This document shows, piece after piece, positions 63,099 through 64,000 of a stretch of DNA of 64,000 nt. A program made the translations under genes and the position numbers. The notes under the pieces were generated by a model. The model did not search any database. It worked only from the letters and a program-made list of their open reading frames with translations, and had not been told where the DNA came from. Source of the DNA: an uncultured Prevotella sp. (GTDB lineage: Bacteria; Bacteroidota; Bacteroidia; Bacteroidales; Bacteroidaceae); assembly GCA_900553465.1 (NCBI GenBank), contig USDT01000004.1, forward strand, positions 54,190 through 118,189, written 5' to 3'. How positions within the stretch are numbered: the stretch's first letter is position 1; every line of letters begins with the position of its first letter.

Positions 63099-63713
63099 TC
63101 ATTTCTGTCCGAACAGGTCTACAAGTCCAATTTTGTTGAATTTGTAGAACATCTCGACAGACTCCGGAGTATCATTCTTGAGCAGCAGAAGCAACTCACG
63201 TGCAAATTCCAGATAACCGCTGCCGTTGGCCGTGACTATGTTTTTGTCTGCCACAGCCTGTTTGTTGATATATCCCGAAGCGTTGGTGTAGTTGTCTCCG
63301 CCCCATTGTATGAGTTGGTCGATGCCGTTACCGGTGTGTTTCACGTTGTTCAGGAAACCGTGTCGTGCCATGAAAGACGCAGCGTTGCATATGGCTCCTA
63401 CGATGATGCCTTTGTCGAGTGCGGCTTTCACTATCGGTGCCACCTTGTCTGCAACGGCATGGTCGAGCCATCCGTATCCGCCTATCAGAACGAGCGCCGC
63501 GTAGGTTTCGGGCATGGTGTCGAACGAGTAATCGGGCAGTGTGCGGAATCCTCCGCATGAGCGCACTGCGTCGGTTGTAGGTGCAACCACCTTGTTGATG
63601 TATTTTGGTTCGGGACGCAATCCGCGTTCCTCACAGTTTATTGCCGATGCCAGAAAGGCCGGTTCGTGTTCTGCATAGTTGTCAAGCAGAACGTAGAGTA
63701 TCTCATTATCCAT
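63099..63713 (-). CDS. DJ-1/PfpI-family protein
   Basis: 204 residues from the ATG at 63713 (MDNEILYVLLDNYAEHEPAF); the longer open frame upstream crosses the promoter. The family is shown by ALVLIGGYGWLDHAVADKV, IIVGAICNAASFMARHGFLN with Cys at the nucleophile elbow, and NIVTANGSGYLEFARELLLL. Members include deglycases, chaperones and amidases; the short size and YGW context are like YoaZ/PfpI-type putative glutamine amidotransferases. Monocistronic. Physiological role unknown. Confidence 0.88.
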   Translation of the reverse strand: MDNEILYVLLDNYAEHEPAFLASAINCEERGLRPEPKYINKVVAPTTDAVRSCGGFRTLPDYSFDTMPETYAALVLIGGYGWLDHAVADKVAPIVKAALDKGIIVGAICNAASFMARHGFLNNVKHTGNGIDQLIQWGGDNYTNASGYINKQAVADKNIVTANGSGYLEFARELLLLLKNDTPESVEMFYKFNKIGLVDLFGQK

Positions 63714-63791
63714 TCTGATTAAGTTTATTGTTGTATGACTGTTTTGTCCGGTTGTTTCTGCTGTTATCAGGATTGCTTGATAACGGTAGTG

Positions 63792-63823
63792 CAAAGATAG
63801 TGAAAGGTGAGCGCAAAAGCAAA
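63792..63823 (-). promoter_or_regulatory. Promoter of the DJ-1/PfpI gene
   Basis: On the minus strand TTTG (63823-63820), 20 nt, then TATCTTTG (63799-63792). Start codon 79 nt downstream. Confidence 0.75.
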
Positions 63824-63916
63824 TTTGCGTAATAACAAATTCACGTCTCCGCAATCTGTAAATCCTCATCAACAGAAAGATACACGCTTTCTGTATCTTT
63901 CATAATGTGCTGATAT

Positions 63917-64000
63917 CAGTGTTTTCAAAGAAAACCCGGACAGAGGACTTACAGATTTTCTTGACTTTTTTTTGACAAAATAAAATCGCAAAAGAGATGT
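63917..64000 (+). repeat. Dispersed intergenic repeat, form B, copy 3 (cut by window end)
   Basis: CAGTGTTTTCAAAGAAAAC at 63917, then gacttacag, attttcttgactttttttt and GACAAAATAAAATCGCAAAA match 22001-22080 almost base for base. The copy continues beyond the window. Confidence 0.8.

Overview
This 64 kb window is chromosomal DNA from a member of the Bacteroidales, most likely Prevotellaceae. The evidence is the repeated Bacteroidetes promoter pattern (TTTG or TTG, 19-20 nt, TAnnTTTG), a type III glutamine synthetase, fimbrillin-like lipoproteins, PepSY-like lipoproteins, a family GH140 enzyme, a two-gene LysO exporter and an acyl-ACP thioesterase inside the branched-chain amino acid cluster. 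I found no rRNA, tRNA, CRISPR array, transposase or integrase. Genus assignment is inference.

Layout. 0-1.7 kb: a truncated RhuM-family gene, a membrane protein with a heptad-repeat coiled coil and a gene remnant. 2.6-7.7 kb (-): a secreted polysaccharide operon (CE7 esterase, GH3 glycosidase, sialate O-acetylesterase-like enzyme). 8-14.3 kb (+): ilvD-ilvB-ilvN-thioesterase-ilvC, with a second promoter before ilvC. 14.6-17.4 kb (+): a LytS-type kinase and a LytTR regulator whose boundary is blurred by a frameshift at a run of seven A. 18.4-21.7 kb (+): three secreted or lipoprotein genes, each with its own terminator. 22.8-25.3 kb (+): a class A beta-lactamase and a GH140 glycosidase.

26-38.5 kb is a nitrogen assimilation block. 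gltB-gltD-asnB runs rightward and converges on glnK-amt-glnN running leftward, so glutamate synthase, asparagine synthetase, P-II, ammonium channel and glutamine synthetase lie within 12.5 kb. 39.4-43.6 kb (-): a large fimbrillin-like/GLUG surface lipoprotein and a lipocalin/NlpE-like lipoprotein. 44-48.5 kb: a DUF1847 gene (+) and a convergent five-gene redox operon (-). 49.4-53.9 kb (+): marR with a TolC/EmrA/EmrB-like tripartite pump behind a palindromic operator. 54-56.7 kb: a MATE transporter (-) and a split LysO lysine exporter (+) with a possible leader peptide.

56.8-59.7 kb (-) is the most striking locus: a lipoprotein in which a fimbrillin-like domain is joined to an IdeS/Mac-type (C66) cysteine protease domain with Cys, His and Asp in place, followed by a small fimbrillin-like lipoprotein. 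59.8-62.9 kb (-) holds acetyltransferases, a Cdd1/DUF3795 protein, an acetyltransferase-nucleotidyltransferase fusion and a TfoX-N protein. 63.1-63.7 kb is a DJ-1/PfpI protein.

Most long gene-free stretches are filled by a dispersed non-coding repeat in two forms: form A, about 450-470 bp, at 2.0, 25.3 (inverted) and 34.0 kb; and form B, about 500 bp, at 22.0, 42.0 and 63.9 kb (cut by the window end). A diverged relative lies near 48.9 kb. The inverted pair of form A flanks gltB-gltD-asnB exactly.
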